A DNA stretch of 64,000 nt, from NCBI RefSeq assembly GCF_900102915.1, contig NZ_FNGG01000001.1, positions 62,001 to 126,000 on the forward strand, written 5' to 3'. Shown in pieces: positions 8,386-17,133 of this stretch (the first letter of the stretch is position 1; each line of letters starts with the position of its first letter). The notes under the pieces are model-generated. The model saw only the letters and a program-made list of their open reading frames with translations, made no database searches and was not told the origin of the DNA. This stretch comes from Salinimicrobium catena. Lineage in GTDB: Bacteria; Bacteroidota; Bacteroidia; Flavobacteriales; Flavobacteriaceae. Position numbers and translations under genes: made by a program.

Positions 8386-9126
8386 ATGAATTTTAAAGAA
8401 AAGATTGATCCCAAAAACCTCCCCCAACACATTGCCATTATCATGGACGGCAATGGAAGGTGGGCAAAGAAGCAGGGATTGATGCGGGCTGTGGGGCACG
8501 AAAAAGGAACCAAGGCCGTAAGAGAAGTAGTGGAAGGCTGCAGTGAAATAGGGGTGAAAAATCTCACTTTGTATGCCTTTTCTACAGAGAACTGGAACCG
8601 CCCTAAACTGGAGGTGGATACTTTGATGAAGCTTCTGGTATCCAGCCTTAAGAAGGAGATCAAGACCCTTCAGGACAACAACATCAGGCTGAATGCCATT
8701 GGCCGCCTGGAGAATCTTCCGAAAAAAGCTTACAGCGAACTTTCCGAAGTGATCAAAAAAACCAGCAACAATGACCGTATGACCCTCACCCTGGCTTTAA
8801 GCTACGGATCAAGGGAAGAACTCACCCATATGGTCAGGGAAATTTCAGAAAAAGTAAAAAACAACGAGATTTCATCAAAAGCTATTGATGAATCGGTTAT
8901 AAATGAGCATCTTTACACCCGAAATTTGCCAGACGTGGATCTTTTGATAAGAACCAGCGGCGAACAGCGCATAAGCAATTTCCTTTTGTGGCAAATAGCT
9001 TATGCCGAATTATATTTTTCAGAATTACTATGGCCAGATTATCGCAAAGACGATCTATTTGAAGCCATCTATAATTATCAAAACAGAGAACGAAGATTTG
9101 GAAAAACAAGTGAGCAACTTAGCTAG
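8386..9126 (+). CDS. uppS: Undecaprenyl (isoprenyl) diphosphate synthase
   Basis: Cis-prenyltransferase that adds isopentenyl units to farnesyl diphosphate, making the C55 lipid carrier for peptidoglycan and O-antigen. With the start at 8386 it has 246 residues. MDGNGRWA at 20-27 includes the catalytic Asp21, and the C-terminal RTSGEQRISNFLLWQ and ELYF motifs bind substrate and close the active site. The ATG follows the previous stop by one base, and the 3' end overlaps the bamA start, so the three genes form one unit. Confidence 0.96.
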   Translation: MNFKEKIDPKNLPQHIAIIMDGNGRWAKKQGLMRAVGHEKGTKAVREVVEGCSEIGVKNLTLYAFSTENWNRPKLEVDTLMKLLVSSLKKEIKTLQDNNIRLNAIGRLENLPKKAYSELSEVIKKTSNNDRMTLTLALSYGSREELTHMVREISEKVKNNEISSKAIDESVINEHLYTRNLPDVDLLIRTSGEQRISNFLLWQIAYAELYFSELLWPDYRKDDLFEAIYNYQNRERRFGKTSEQLS

Positions 9127-11752
9127 TGCAATTACAACAAAACACATTATAGCACTTTTGGCCTTCTGCCTTTTTTATAGTTTCCCCACCACAGCCCAGG
9201 ATCTGCCGCTTGCAAATGGCAAAGAATACACGATAGGAGACATAGATGTCACCGGCACGGTTTCCTACAATGAACAGACGGTGATCGCGTTCACCGGGTT
9301 AAAAAAAGGAGAAAAGATCTACATTCCGGGAGACCGGATAAGTAAGGTCCTTAAAAAACTCTGGGACCTTGGCCTTTTTAGCGACATCAATATCTACGTG
9401 ACCAGCATTGAAGGCGACACCGCCAACCTTGAACTGGAGATACAGGAAGTTCCTACCATGGCCCAGGTGAAGTTTCAAGGTATAAAAAAGAAGGCCCAGG
9501 AAGAGTTCATCAAGGAAAACAAGCTCACCCCGGGAGCCAAGGTTACCGAAAACCTGCTTACCACCACCAAAAATTATATCGAAAACACTTACCGTGAAGA
9601 TGGTTACCTGAATACCAAGGTGCACATAAACACTATTCCCGTTGAAGATACAGTGGCCTCTAACCAGGTGAACATGGTGGTTAACATTGACAAGGGAGAA
9701 CGCGTGAAGGTAGAAGATATTGAGATCGTAGGAAACGAAGCTATTTCTGACGCTAAATTGCGTCGGAAGATGAAGAACACCAAAGAGGAGAACTTCTTCC
9801 GGTTCTGGAAAAGGTCTAAATACATTCCAGAAGATTACGAAGAAGACAAGCAGAACATCCTGAAGGCCTACAAGAAAGAAGGATATCGCGATGCCCGAAT
9901 TGTGTCCGATACATTAATAAAAAAGGATGCTGATGATGTTGCCCTTCGGATAAACATTGAAGAAGGAAACCAGTATTATTTTGGTAATATCGACTTCATA
10001 GGAAACAGTGTGTATACTGATGCTCAGCTTGCACGAGTACTGGGGATCAACAAAGGCGATGTTTATAATGGAGTATTGCTTGAAAAGCAGATCGCAGACG
10101 CCACCAAGCCCGATGCCAACGATCTTACCAACCTTTACCAGAACAATGGGTACCTGTTCTCGACTATCAACCCGGTAGAAACAAGGGTGTACAATGACAC
10201 TATTGACTTTGAAATTAGGATAAGAGAAGGAAAGATAGCTTACTTCAATGAGATCAATGTCATTGGAAACGACAAGACCAAAGATCACGTGATCTACCGT
10301 GAAATGAGAACCAAGCCCGGGAACAAATACAGCAAACAGGATGTGGTAAGAACCATTAGGGAATTGGGGCAATTAGGATATTTTGATGCCGAGAACCTAC
10401 AGCCTGAGTTCAAGAACGTGGACCCTAATAGCGGAACTCTTGATCTTGAATATTCTGTGGTAGAAAGTGGCGCGAGCCAGATCGAACTTCAGGGAGGTTA
10501 CGGTGGTGGAGGTTTCGTAGGAACCTTGGGACTTTCCTTTAACAACTTCTCCCTCGCTGGAATTTTTGACAAGGAAGCCTATAAGCCATTGCCAATGGGA
10601 GACGGTCAAACTCTTTCTTTGAGAGCTCAGGCCAGTACTTACTATCAAACCTACAGCCTTTCCTTTTCTGAACCCTGGTGGGGCGGTGTGAAGCCGGTGA
10701 GATTATCTACTTCCTTCCAGCACACTGAGCAATATTTCTATGACTACAGAAGACGTGAGGCCGATAAGGACAGGAAGTTCTCTATCACCGGAGTTACTTT
10801 GGGACTTGCAAAAAGATTAACTGTGCCTGATGACTTTTTCACCCTGTCTCATGCTGTGGCTTTTCAGCACTACAACCTGAGCAATTATAATACAGGGCTT
10901 TTCACATTTGGGGATGGATATTCCAACAACCTGTCTTATACAGTAGGACTTACACGGGACAACACCTTCACAAACCCGATCTTCCCACTGGGAGGCTCCA
11001 AGTTTGAGATCATTGCCAAGTTAACCCCTCCATATTCCTTATTTAACGATACAGACTATGGGAATCTTGGTAACCAGAGAGAGTTCCAGTTGCAAAACGA
11101 TGCTGGAATCCTGATCAATCGCCAGGGAAGACCATTGCGTGCCGGGGAAGATCCTGTACCCGATCAATCAAAGATCGATCAGGAGAAATTTAAATGGCTT
11201 GAATTCTACAAGATCAAATTCAACGGTACCTGGTATGAAAACCTTTATGATAAATTAGTAATGAGAGCCCATACGGAATTCGGATTCCTGGGAGCTTATA
11301 ACAATGAGCGTGGAGTTCCTCCTTTTGAAAGATTCTATCTTGGAGGTGACGGGCTAGGAACCTATAGCCTTGACGGAAGGGAAGCGATCGCCTTAAGAGG
11401 ATATCCAAACCAATCGCTTATTCCTGTTGACCGCGGAACATTAAGTACGGCAACAGACAATGACGGGGCAACAATTTATAACAAATATTCGTTAGAGTTA
11501 AGATACCCCATCACATTAAAACCTACTGCCTCTATTTATGCGCTTACCTTTGTTGAAGGAGGTGCGTCTTTTGACGGGTTCAAGAATTTCAACCCGTTTC
11601 AGCTGAACCGATCTGCCGGCGCAGGGATTCGTATCTTTATGCCAGCCTTCGGATTATTAGGGATAGACTTTGGTTATGGATTTGACCCTGTACCGGGTGA
11701 GACACAGGCTAACGGCTGGGAGACTCACTTCATTATAGGACAGCAATTCTAA
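9098..11752 (+). CDS. bamA: Outer-membrane protein assembly factor BamA
   Basis: Central beta-barrel of the BAM complex that inserts outer-membrane proteins. After a signal peptide (KHIIALLAFCLFYSFPTTAQ) come POTRA repeats over roughly the first half, then a 16-strand barrel ending ETHFIIGQQF with the usual C-terminal aromatic. The frame is open upstream to an ATG at 9002, but that would put about 45 non-signal residues inside uppS. A TTG at 9098 (LEKQVSNLAS...) or a GTG at 9110 gives a sensible signal peptide; I chose TTG, though the exact start is uncertain. Either way it overlaps the uppS 3' end. Total length is about 885 residues, normal for the family in this phylum. Confidence 0.93.
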   Translation: MEKQVSNLASAITTKHIIALLAFCLFYSFPTTAQDLPLANGKEYTIGDIDVTGTVSYNEQTVIAFTGLKKGEKIYIPGDRISKVLKKLWDLGLFSDINIYVTSIEGDTANLELEIQEVPTMAQVKFQGIKKKAQEEFIKENKLTPGAKVTENLLTTTKNYIENTYREDGYLNTKVHINTIPVEDTVASNQVNMVVNIDKGERVKVEDIEIVGNEAISDAKLRRKMKNTKEENFFRFWKRSKYIPEDYEEDKQNILKAYKKEGYRDARIVSDTLIKKDADDVALRINIEEGNQYYFGNIDFIGNSVYTDAQLARVLGINKGDVYNGVLLEKQIADATKPDANDLTNLYQNNGYLFSTINPVETRVYNDTIDFEIRIREGKIAYFNEINVIGNDKTKDHVIYREMRTKPGNKYSKQDVVRTIRELGQLGYFDAENLQPEFKNVDPNSGTLDLEYSVVESGASQIELQGGYGGGGFVGTLGLSFNNFSLAGIFDKEAYKPLPMGDGQTLSLRAQASTYYQTYSLSFSEPWWGGVKPVRLSTSFQHTEQYFYDYRRREADKDRKFSITGVTLGLAKRLTVPDDFFTLSHAVAFQHYNLSNYNTGLFTFGDGYSNNLSYTVGLTRDNTFTNPIFPLGGSKFEIIAKLTPPYSLFNDTDYGNLGNQREFQLQNDAGILINRQGRPLRAGEDPVPDQSKIDQEKFKWLEFYKIKFNGTWYENLYDKLVMRAHTEFGFLGAYNNERGVPPFERFYLGGDGLGTYSLDGREAIALRGYPNQSLIPVDRGTLSTATDNDGATIYNKYSLELRYPITLKPTASIYALTFVEGGASFDGFKNFNPFQLNRSAGAGIRIFMPAFGLLGIDFGYGFDPVPGETQANGWETHFIIGQQF

Positions 11753-11785
11753 TTTGGCATGGTATTTTCTATAAACACTTGAGAT

Positions 11786-12589
11786 ATGAAAAAATCAATT
11801 CTTGTAGCCCTCGCTTTAATTTTTGCCGGTTCCACCGCAAAGGCACAGCAAACGGTGAGAATTGGTTATGTAGACATGGAGTACATCCTGGAAAACGTTC
11901 CGGAGTACCAGGAAGCATCAGCTCAATTGGACAAGAAAGTACTGCAATGGAAACAGGAGATCGAAACCGAGCTTAGCCGGATAGATCAGATGAAAAAAGA
12001 CCTGGCAAACGAAAAACCACTTTTGACCAGTGAGCTCATTGAAGAACGGGAAGAAGAGATCGCTTTTGAAGAACAAAAGATCCTGGACTACCAGCAAAAA
12101 AGGTTTGGTCCAAAAGGAGACCTGATGATCCAAAAAATGCAGCTGGTAAAGCCGATCCAGGACCAGGTTTTTGTAGCGGTTCAGGAAATAGCAAAGAACA
12201 GGGACTATGACCTGATCTTTGATAAGTCGGCAGATGTGATCACCCTATACGCGGCAGATCGTCTGGATGTGAGCGATCAGGTATTGCGCAGCATCACCAG
12301 GGCCTCAAAAAGAGAGCAACTGGAGACCCGCAAAGAAAAGCAGGAACTGATAAGAGATGAGGAAAAGACCGTGGAACAAAGCGAAGCGGTAACCGAAAGG
12401 GAAAAGATACAGGAGGCTAAAAAGCAGGAAAGAGAAGCCCTTTTAAAGGAAAGAATGAGAGTGAGGGATTCCATCAGAACGGCCAAGCAAAAGGCTTATG
12501 AAGAAAGAAGGGCCAAGATCCTGGAAGAAAGACAACGTAAAAAAGATTCGATAGCCAAGGCAAGAGAACAGAAAAAAGACGACAATTAA
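11786..12589 (+). CDS. OmpH/Skp-family periplasmic chaperone, long form
   Basis: Periplasmic holdase that carries unfolded outer-membrane proteins to BamA. A signal peptide ends STAKAQQ, and the Skp core starts IGYVDMEYIL. The core covers about residues 22-170 and has the long charged coiled-coil arms. Unlike the neighbouring copy, it has an added C-terminal tail of about 95 residues (about 172-267) made of Lys/Glu/Arg-rich helix with repeated RDSI/KDSIAKA units. The tail is low-complexity and its role is unknown. It lies 33 bases after bamA and is probably in its operon. Confidence 0.88.
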   Translation: MKKSILVALALIFAGSTAKAQQTVRIGYVDMEYILENVPEYQEASAQLDKKVLQWKQEIETELSRIDQMKKDLANEKPLLTSELIEEREEEIAFEEQKILDYQQKRFGPKGDLMIQKMQLVKPIQDQVFVAVQEIAKNRDYDLIFDKSADVITLYAADRLDVSDQVLRSITRASKREQLETRKEKQELIRDEEKTVEQSEAVTEREKIQEAKKQEREALLKERMRVRDSIRTAKQKAYEERRAKILEERQRKKDSIAKAREQKKDDN

Positions 12590-12653
12590 AATCAGCCGGA
12601 TATACGGCACCCCATAAATCAGGAATTATAAATCAACAATTAATACTTTAACA

Positions 12654-13163
12654 ATGAAACAATTCAAGACCCTTTTAATAGCTGTAGCCTTAATTTTAGG
12701 AGCAACTTCATTTACTAACGCCCAAACCAAAGTGGCACACATCGCCACCCAGGAGTTGATCGAGCAAATGCCTTCCTATAAAGCAGCTATGAATCAGTTG
12801 GAGAAACTACAGAAGACGTATGATACTGAGATAAAGGATATGGTTACCGAAGCACAGAGTACCATGAAGAGATATGAAGCTGAAGCGCAAACTAAAACTG
12901 ACGAAGAGAACGCTAAAAGAGCAACCGAACTTCAGCAGACCCAAAGAACAATTGGAGAGTACCGTCAAAACGCGATGCAGGAACTTCAGAAGAAAGAAAT
13001 GGAGCTTTTAAAGCCTGTATTGGAGAAAGCACGTACTACCATTCAAAAAGTGGCTCGTGCAAAAGGTTACGACTACGTTCTTGATTCTACTACCGGAACC
13101 GGAGTGATCATGGCCGACGGGTATGACCTAATGCCAGACGTCAAGAAGGAATTGGGAATCTAA
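12654..13163 (+). CDS. OmpH/Skp-family periplasmic chaperone, short form
   Basis: Second Skp-type holdase, 169 residues, the usual length. A signal peptide ends TSFTNAQ, then KVAHIATQELIEQMP starts the core, followed by a coiled-coil arm rich in Gln/Glu/Lys and a C-terminal strand (YDYVLDSTTGTGVIMADG). Tandem Skp genes after bamA are usual in Bacteroidota. An intrinsic terminator lies 30 bases after the stop, closing the bamA operon. Confidence 0.92.
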   Translation: MKQFKTLLIAVALILGATSFTNAQTKVAHIATQELIEQMPSYKAAMNQLEKLQKTYDTEIKDMVTEAQSTMKRYEAEAQTKTDEENAKRATELQQTQRTIGEYRQNAMQELQKKEMELLKPVLEKARTTIQKVARAKGYDYVLDSTTGTGVIMADGYDLMPDVKKELGI

Positions 13164-13192
13164 GAACCCAACTTTAGAAAATAATTTCAGGA

Positions 13193-13217
13193 AACTGCGC
13201 ATCATTGATGCGCAGTT
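13193..13217 (+). terminator. Intrinsic terminator after the second skp gene
   Basis: A 10-bp perfect stem AACTGCGCAT / ATGCGCAGTT with a 5-base loop, followed by TTTATTTTT. The murI ATG begins only 15 bases later. Confidence 0.85.
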
Positions 13218-13232
13218 TTTATTTTTACACCA

Positions 13233-14021
13233 ATGAGCAAAGACAGTCCCATTGGTATATTTGATTCCGGCGTGGGCGGAACTTCCATCTGGAAAGAGGT
13301 GCATAGCCTGCTCCCCCTGGAGCACACCATCTACCTTGCCGATAGCGCGAACGCCCCTTATGGTGAAAAATCACCGGAAGAGATAACCAGGCTCAGCATA
13401 AAGAACACCGAGAAATTGTTGAATATGGGCTGCAAGCTTATCATAGTGGCCTGCAATACTGCGACCACCAACTCCATCCAGACCCTTAGATCGACCTACG
13501 ACGTTCCTTTTATCGGGATAGAACCCGCCATAAAGCCGGCTGCGCTTCAGACAAAAACAAAAAGCATAGGTATCCTGGCAACAAAAGGAACCCTCTCCAG
13601 TGCCCTTTTTGCCAGGACATCAGATCTTTATTCAAAAGATATAAAGGTCATTGAAGTAGTAGGAAAAGGACTGGTGCAGGAAATTGAACGCGGCAACAAA
13701 GATTCGGTCCAGGTGGAAGCCATGCTGGCCGAATTGCTCCGACCCATGCTCGATGCCGGAATCGATTACCTGGTGCTGGGCTGCAGCCATTATCCTTACC
13801 TCATTCCTAGTCTGAAAAAAATCCTCCCTAATCACGTAAGCATTATCGACTCGGGAATGGCGGTGGCAAAACAAACAAAGCTGGTGCTTCAGAGCCTCGA
13901 TCTTTTGACCGAAAGCCAACAGGCCGCACCGGAATTCTTCACTAATGCCGACCCTATAATTCTTAAAAATCTTCTTTCGGAAACCGGTGAAAACCTTAAG
14001 GTTTCTTACCTGAATTTCTAA
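13233..14021 (+). CDS. murI: Glutamate racemase
   Basis: Makes D-glutamate for peptidoglycan from L-glutamate without a cofactor. The 262 residues include IGIFDSGVGG at 7-16, the first catalytic cysteine in VACNTATT (Cys74) and the second in LGCSHYPYL (Cys184), the two-base pair of this racemase. Length is normal. It starts almost directly after a terminator, so its promoter must overlap that hairpin region or readthrough is used. Confidence 0.96.
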   Translation: MSKDSPIGIFDSGVGGTSIWKEVHSLLPLEHTIYLADSANAPYGEKSPEEITRLSIKNTEKLLNMGCKLIIVACNTATTNSIQTLRSTYDVPFIGIEPAIKPAALQTKTKSIGILATKGTLSSALFARTSDLYSKDIKVIEVVGKGLVQEIERGNKDSVQVEAMLAELLRPMLDAGIDYLVLGCSHYPYLIPSLKKILPNHVSIIDSGMAVAKQTKLVLQSLDLLTESQQAAPEFFTNADPIILKNLLSETGENLKVSYLNF

Positions 14022-14068
14022 CAGGTAAGAATCGTTCTAAATATCCGACTGAAAACCATCTGATTTTG

Positions 14069-14076
14069 TAATTTTG
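14069..14076 (+). promoter_or_regulatory. Possible -7 box for the NifU-type gene
   Basis: TAATTTTG matches TAnnTTTG and is 13 bases before the ATG at 14090. No TTG is found at the expected -33 position. Confidence 0.45.
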
Positions 14077-14089
14077 CAAAAAATTTGAT

Positions 14090-14998
14090 ATGTCTGAATT
14101 CACTATATCCATACAGCCCACCACCAAACCTACCATAGTTAAGTTTGAGGCCAATAAATTCCTGACCCAACACGAAAGTTTTGAGTTCCATAACATTGAA
14201 GAAGCGGCAAGGTCACCCCTCGCCCAACAGCTTTTTCATCTGCCGTTCGTAAAAACGGTTTACATCGCTCAGAATTTCGTGGCCCTGGAAAAATATAACA
14301 TCGTGCACTGGAAAGACGTGCAGCAGGAAATAGCTGACACCATACAGGATTTCCTCAACAAAGGCGGTGTCGTGGTAACTCCTTCTGAAAAGGAGAACCA
14401 AAAGGTGCCGGTAACGGTTTATGCGGAAAGCACCCCGAATCCCACTGTAATGAAGTTCGTCGCCAACAAGAAGCTCGTACTTCAGTCGGTGGAATTCAAA
14501 AATATTGATGAAGCCAAGAACGCCCCCCTGGCAAAAGCCCTTTTCCATTTCCCTTTTGTGAAGGAAGTTTTTATGGATGATAATTACATTTCCATTTCAA
14601 AATATGATATAGCCGAATGGGGAGAGATCACTTCGGAATTAAGAGAGTTCATCAGAGAATATTTGGAGCAGGGAAAAGAAGTGATCACAGATGATCATGT
14701 GAATTCCTCTTCCGCAGCAGCTTCAGAAAAAGTCGAGATCAAAGAAGTTCAGCTGGATGATACTTCACAAGAGATCGTCGCCATTCTCGATGAGTATATT
14801 AAACCGGCTGTGGCCAGCGACGGCGGAAACATTCAGTTCGAGTCTTATGATGCCAATGAGAAGCTGGTGAAAGTGATCTTACAGGGCGCCTGCAGCGGAT
14901 GTCCTTCTTCTACCTTTACGCTGAAGAACGGGATCGAAAACATGCTGAAAGAGATGATGCAGGGCCGCGTGGAAAAAGTAGAAGCCATCAACGGATAA
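14090..14998 (+). CDS. NifU-family Fe-S scaffold/carrier with duplicated N-terminal domain
   Basis: A 302-residue cytoplasmic protein of the Nfu type, which carries and delivers iron-sulfur clusters. Two tandem Nfu N-terminal domains are visible: about residues 5-90 (PTTKPTIVKFEANK, FHLPFVKTVYI) and about 107-190 (STPNPTVMKFVANK, FHFPFVKEVFM). The C-terminal NifU domain (about 220-300) holds the cluster ligands Cys268 and Cys271 in GACSGCPSS. The NifU label does not imply nitrogen fixation. Fe-S delivery fits the many Fe-S proteins nearby (ActB, QueG). A terminator follows. Confidence 0.9.
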   Translation: MSEFTISIQPTTKPTIVKFEANKFLTQHESFEFHNIEEAARSPLAQQLFHLPFVKTVYIAQNFVALEKYNIVHWKDVQQEIADTIQDFLNKGGVVVTPSEKENQKVPVTVYAESTPNPTVMKFVANKKLVLQSVEFKNIDEAKNAPLAKALFHFPFVKEVFMDDNYISISKYDIAEWGEITSELREFIREYLEQGKEVITDDHVNSSSAAASEKVEIKEVQLDDTSQEIVAILDEYIKPAVASDGGNIQFESYDANEKLVKVILQGACSGCPSSTFTLKNGIENMLKEMMQGRVEKVEAING

Positions 14999-15020
14999 AC
15001 CTCCTAAAATCTAATTTTTA

Positions 15021-15054
15021 AGGCTGAAGAGATCGCAGGATCTTTTCAGCCTTT
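15021..15054 (+). terminator. Intrinsic terminator after the NifU-type gene
   Basis: A 15-bp stem (left arm 15021-15035, right arm 15040-15054, one G-T pair) with a 4-base loop, followed by TCTTTTTTGC. Confidence 0.85.
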
Positions 15055-15174
15055 CTTTTTTGCATTCGCCTGAAAACTAAGGTTTAACAGTTTCTTAAAA
15101 AACATCCAGGCTTTCATTTTGTAACTTGATAATAAGCAAGTTAACCGCATTAAAAACACCAAAAACATCCAATT

Positions 15175-15378
15175 ATGGCTACAATGAAAGTTTTAGAGAT
15201 AATGGCAAACTCCGACCAGAGTTGGGAGCAGGCCGTTAAAAATGCTGTGAAGACGGCAGCCAAATCAGTTAAAAATATTCGTTCGGTCTATGTGAAAGAT
15301 CAGACCGCGAATGTATCAGGCGACAGCATAACCGATTACAGGGTGATCGTAAAGATCACATTTGAGGTAGAAGCCTGA
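15175..15378 (+). CDS. Dodecin family flavin-binding protein
   Basis: A 67-residue protein with the dodecin fold pattern: MKVLEIMANSDQSWEQAVKNA (strand-helix), then AKSVKNIRSVYVKDQTANV, then ITDYRVIVKITFEVE. Dodecins form hollow dodecamers that store or buffer flavins in the cytoplasm. It stands alone between two terminators, so it is a single-gene transcript. Confidence 0.92.
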   Translation: MATMKVLEIMANSDQSWEQAVKNAVKTAAKSVKNIRSVYVKDQTANVSGDSITDYRVIVKITFEVEA

Positions 15379-15404
15379 TCCAAATTAATTTAATTAGTTA
15401 GCTT

Positions 15405-15429
15405 AAAGCTCCTGCGATTCAGGAGCTTT
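15405..15429 (+). terminator. Intrinsic terminator after dodecin
   Basis: A 10-bp stem AAAGCTCCTG / CAGGAGCTTT with a 5-base loop, followed by TTTTAT. Confidence 0.88.
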
Positions 15430-15521
15430 TTTTATCTTACGCTTTTCAGAAAAATCCTTCTAAAATGACCTTTTCAGAAGGGTTTTTATTTGTGGAAACA
15501 TTTAAAATTCAAAAAAACTCT

Positions 15522-16379
15522 ATGGAAGAATTTAACAACTTGAAAGATGTTACGGAAGAATATATCGGGCAGTTCATCAGTTTTTTACCCGATCTTTTAC
15601 TGGCAATACTTTACCTGGTCATTGGCTGGTGGCTCATCAAGATGTTGATCAAATACATGAAAAAGTTCTTTGTAAAGAAGGATTATGACCCGGCTCTTTC
15701 CAACTTCCTGGCAACCATCTCAAAATGGGCTTTAGTCATACTCTTGCTGGTAAGTGTTGTGGAGACCCTTGGAGTTGAAACAACTTCTTTCATCGCTGTA
15801 TTGGGTGCTGCCGGTCTTGCCATTGGTCTTGCCTTACAGGGATCCCTTTCAAACTTCGCGGGAGGAGTGCTCATTATTGGACTCAAACCCTTCAAAATTG
15901 GAGACTGGATCGAAGTGAACGGAATTTCGGGCAGTGTAAAAGAGATCTCCCTGTTCTATACCAAATTGAACACTTTCGGAAATCAACTCGCTGTCATTCC
16001 AAACGGGGAACTTTCCAACTCCAACGTGGTGAATTATTCAGGCGAAGCCACAAGAAGGGACGCGATCACCATTGGGATCTCCTATGAAAGCAATATTAAG
16101 GTTGCCAAACAAACCTTGCTGGACCTGCTTCAGGAACAGGAAGACATCTTAAAAGATCCTGCCCCCGCGGTTGTGGTGACCGAACTTGCCGACAGTTCTG
16201 TAAATCTCTCAGTTCGATTCTGGGCCCGTAATGAGGTTTTCTGGGACAGACACTGGTACACCATAGAAGAAGGAAAAAGAAGGCTGGAGGCCGCCGGTAT
16301 ATCCATTCCGTTCCCGCAACGGGATGTGCATTTCTTTGATCACAGCAAAGAAAAGGCGACTACGGAAAAATCGGTTTAA
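15522..16379 (+). CDS. Small-conductance mechanosensitive channel, MscS type
   Basis: A 285-residue inner-membrane channel that opens under membrane tension on osmotic downshock. Three hydrophobic helices lie in the first 110 residues. The pore helix region AAGLAIGLALQGSLSNFAGG (about residues 89-108) is the MscS Gly/Ala signature. The cytoplasmic beta domain follows (FKIGDWIEVNGISGSVKEI). The upstream ATG at 15465 would add 19 polar residues; the ATG at 15522 gives a normal MscS N terminus. Confidence 0.92.
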   Translation: MEEFNNLKDVTEEYIGQFISFLPDLLLAILYLVIGWWLIKMLIKYMKKFFVKKDYDPALSNFLATISKWALVILLLVSVVETLGVETTSFIAVLGAAGLAIGLALQGSLSNFAGGVLIIGLKPFKIGDWIEVNGISGSVKEISLFYTKLNTFGNQLAVIPNGELSNSNVVNYSGEATRRDAITIGISYESNIKVAKQTLLDLLQEQEDILKDPAPAVVVTELADSSVNLSVRFWARNEVFWDRHWYTIEEGKRRLEAAGISIPFPQRDVHFFDHSKEKATTEKSV

Positions 16380-16398
16380 TAGACAATTTGATAAATAT

Positions 16399-16436
16399 AA
16401 AAGCGCCGGCCTCAAAGATATGAAGCCGGCGCTTTT
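16399..16436. terminator. Bidirectional terminator between mscS and tsaB
   Basis: A 12-bp stem AAAAGCGCCGGC / GCCGGCGCTTTT with a 14-base loop lies between converging genes, with T-rich tails on both strands. It can end both the mscS transcript and the efflux-tsaB operon. Confidence 0.85.
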
Positions 16437-16458
16437 TGGTATTATTCAGTTTCAGGAG

Positions 16459-17121
16459 TTATCCTGCCATAAAATCTTTCAGATAATACGGCTCGAAGTA
16501 AGCCACATCTTCAAATTCTTTTTTCGCGAACTTTTCCGAAGCGATAACTACCATTTCGGCAGCCGAAGGTAATTTCCCATCGACAAAGCTGGCATTTTTA
16601 TGGCTACAGATTTTTTTGAACTTTTCTACCCCGTTACCAATAAAGGTCACTTTGCCTTTTTCAAGGTACTCCAGAAAAGAAGTATCATCAAGCACCTGCG
16701 CCCGGGTCTCAAAAACAGCTTCCATTCCTGAAGTGAATCCGGCAGTGTAGACTTCCATTCTGCGGGCATCTAATAGCGGGATGATGAAATCTCCCGCATT
16801 TTTATCAACCTGCAAAGCCAAAGAGGTTAAAGTAGGAATGGAAATAAGCGGAAGGTCCAGGGAAAAACACAATCCCTTTGCCGCCGAAACCCCAATGCGA
16901 AGACCGGTATAGGAACCGGGCCCTTTGCTTACAGCCACCGCGGAAAGATCGCCGGGAGTTAGGCCACTCTCTTTTAGAATTTCGTCAATATATTTATGCA
17001 GCCGCTCTGCATGCGAATAGTTATTGTTATAGTCTTCTTTTAAAGCCAGTAATTTTCCTTCTTTTCCCAAAGCTACCGAACAGTTCGTGGTAGCCGTCTC
17101 AATACTCAATATTACGTCCAA
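16459..17121 (-). CDS. tsaB: tRNA threonylcarbamoyladenosine biosynthesis protein TsaB
   Basis: Partner of TsaD/TsaE in forming the t6A modification at position 37 of ANN-decoding tRNAs. The 220 residues open MDVILSIETATTNCSVAL and contain SKGPGSYTGLRIGVSAAKGL (about 65-84), the characteristic TsaB stretch of the ASKHA fold. It is the last gene of the seven-gene unit headed by the ABC ATPase, 12 bases after the upstream adaptor gene. That placement is odd functionally but the spacing argues for co-transcription. Confidence 0.95.
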   Translation of the reverse strand: MDVILSIETATTNCSVALGKEGKLLALKEDYNNNYSHAERLHKYIDEILKESGLTPGDLSAVAVSKGPGSYTGLRIGVSAAKGLCFSLDLPLISIPTLTSLALQVDKNAGDFIIPLLDARRMEVYTAGFTSGMEAVFETRAQVLDDTSFLEYLEKGKVTFIGNGVEKFKKICSHKNASFVDGKLPSAAEMVVIASEKFAKKEFEDVAYFEPYYLKDFMAG

Positions 17122-17133
17122 AATGCTTCTTTT

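Noticed and set aside
14090-14998. Nitrogen fixation function from the NifU label
   Set aside because: The protein is an Nfu-type Fe-S carrier with no nif genes around it.
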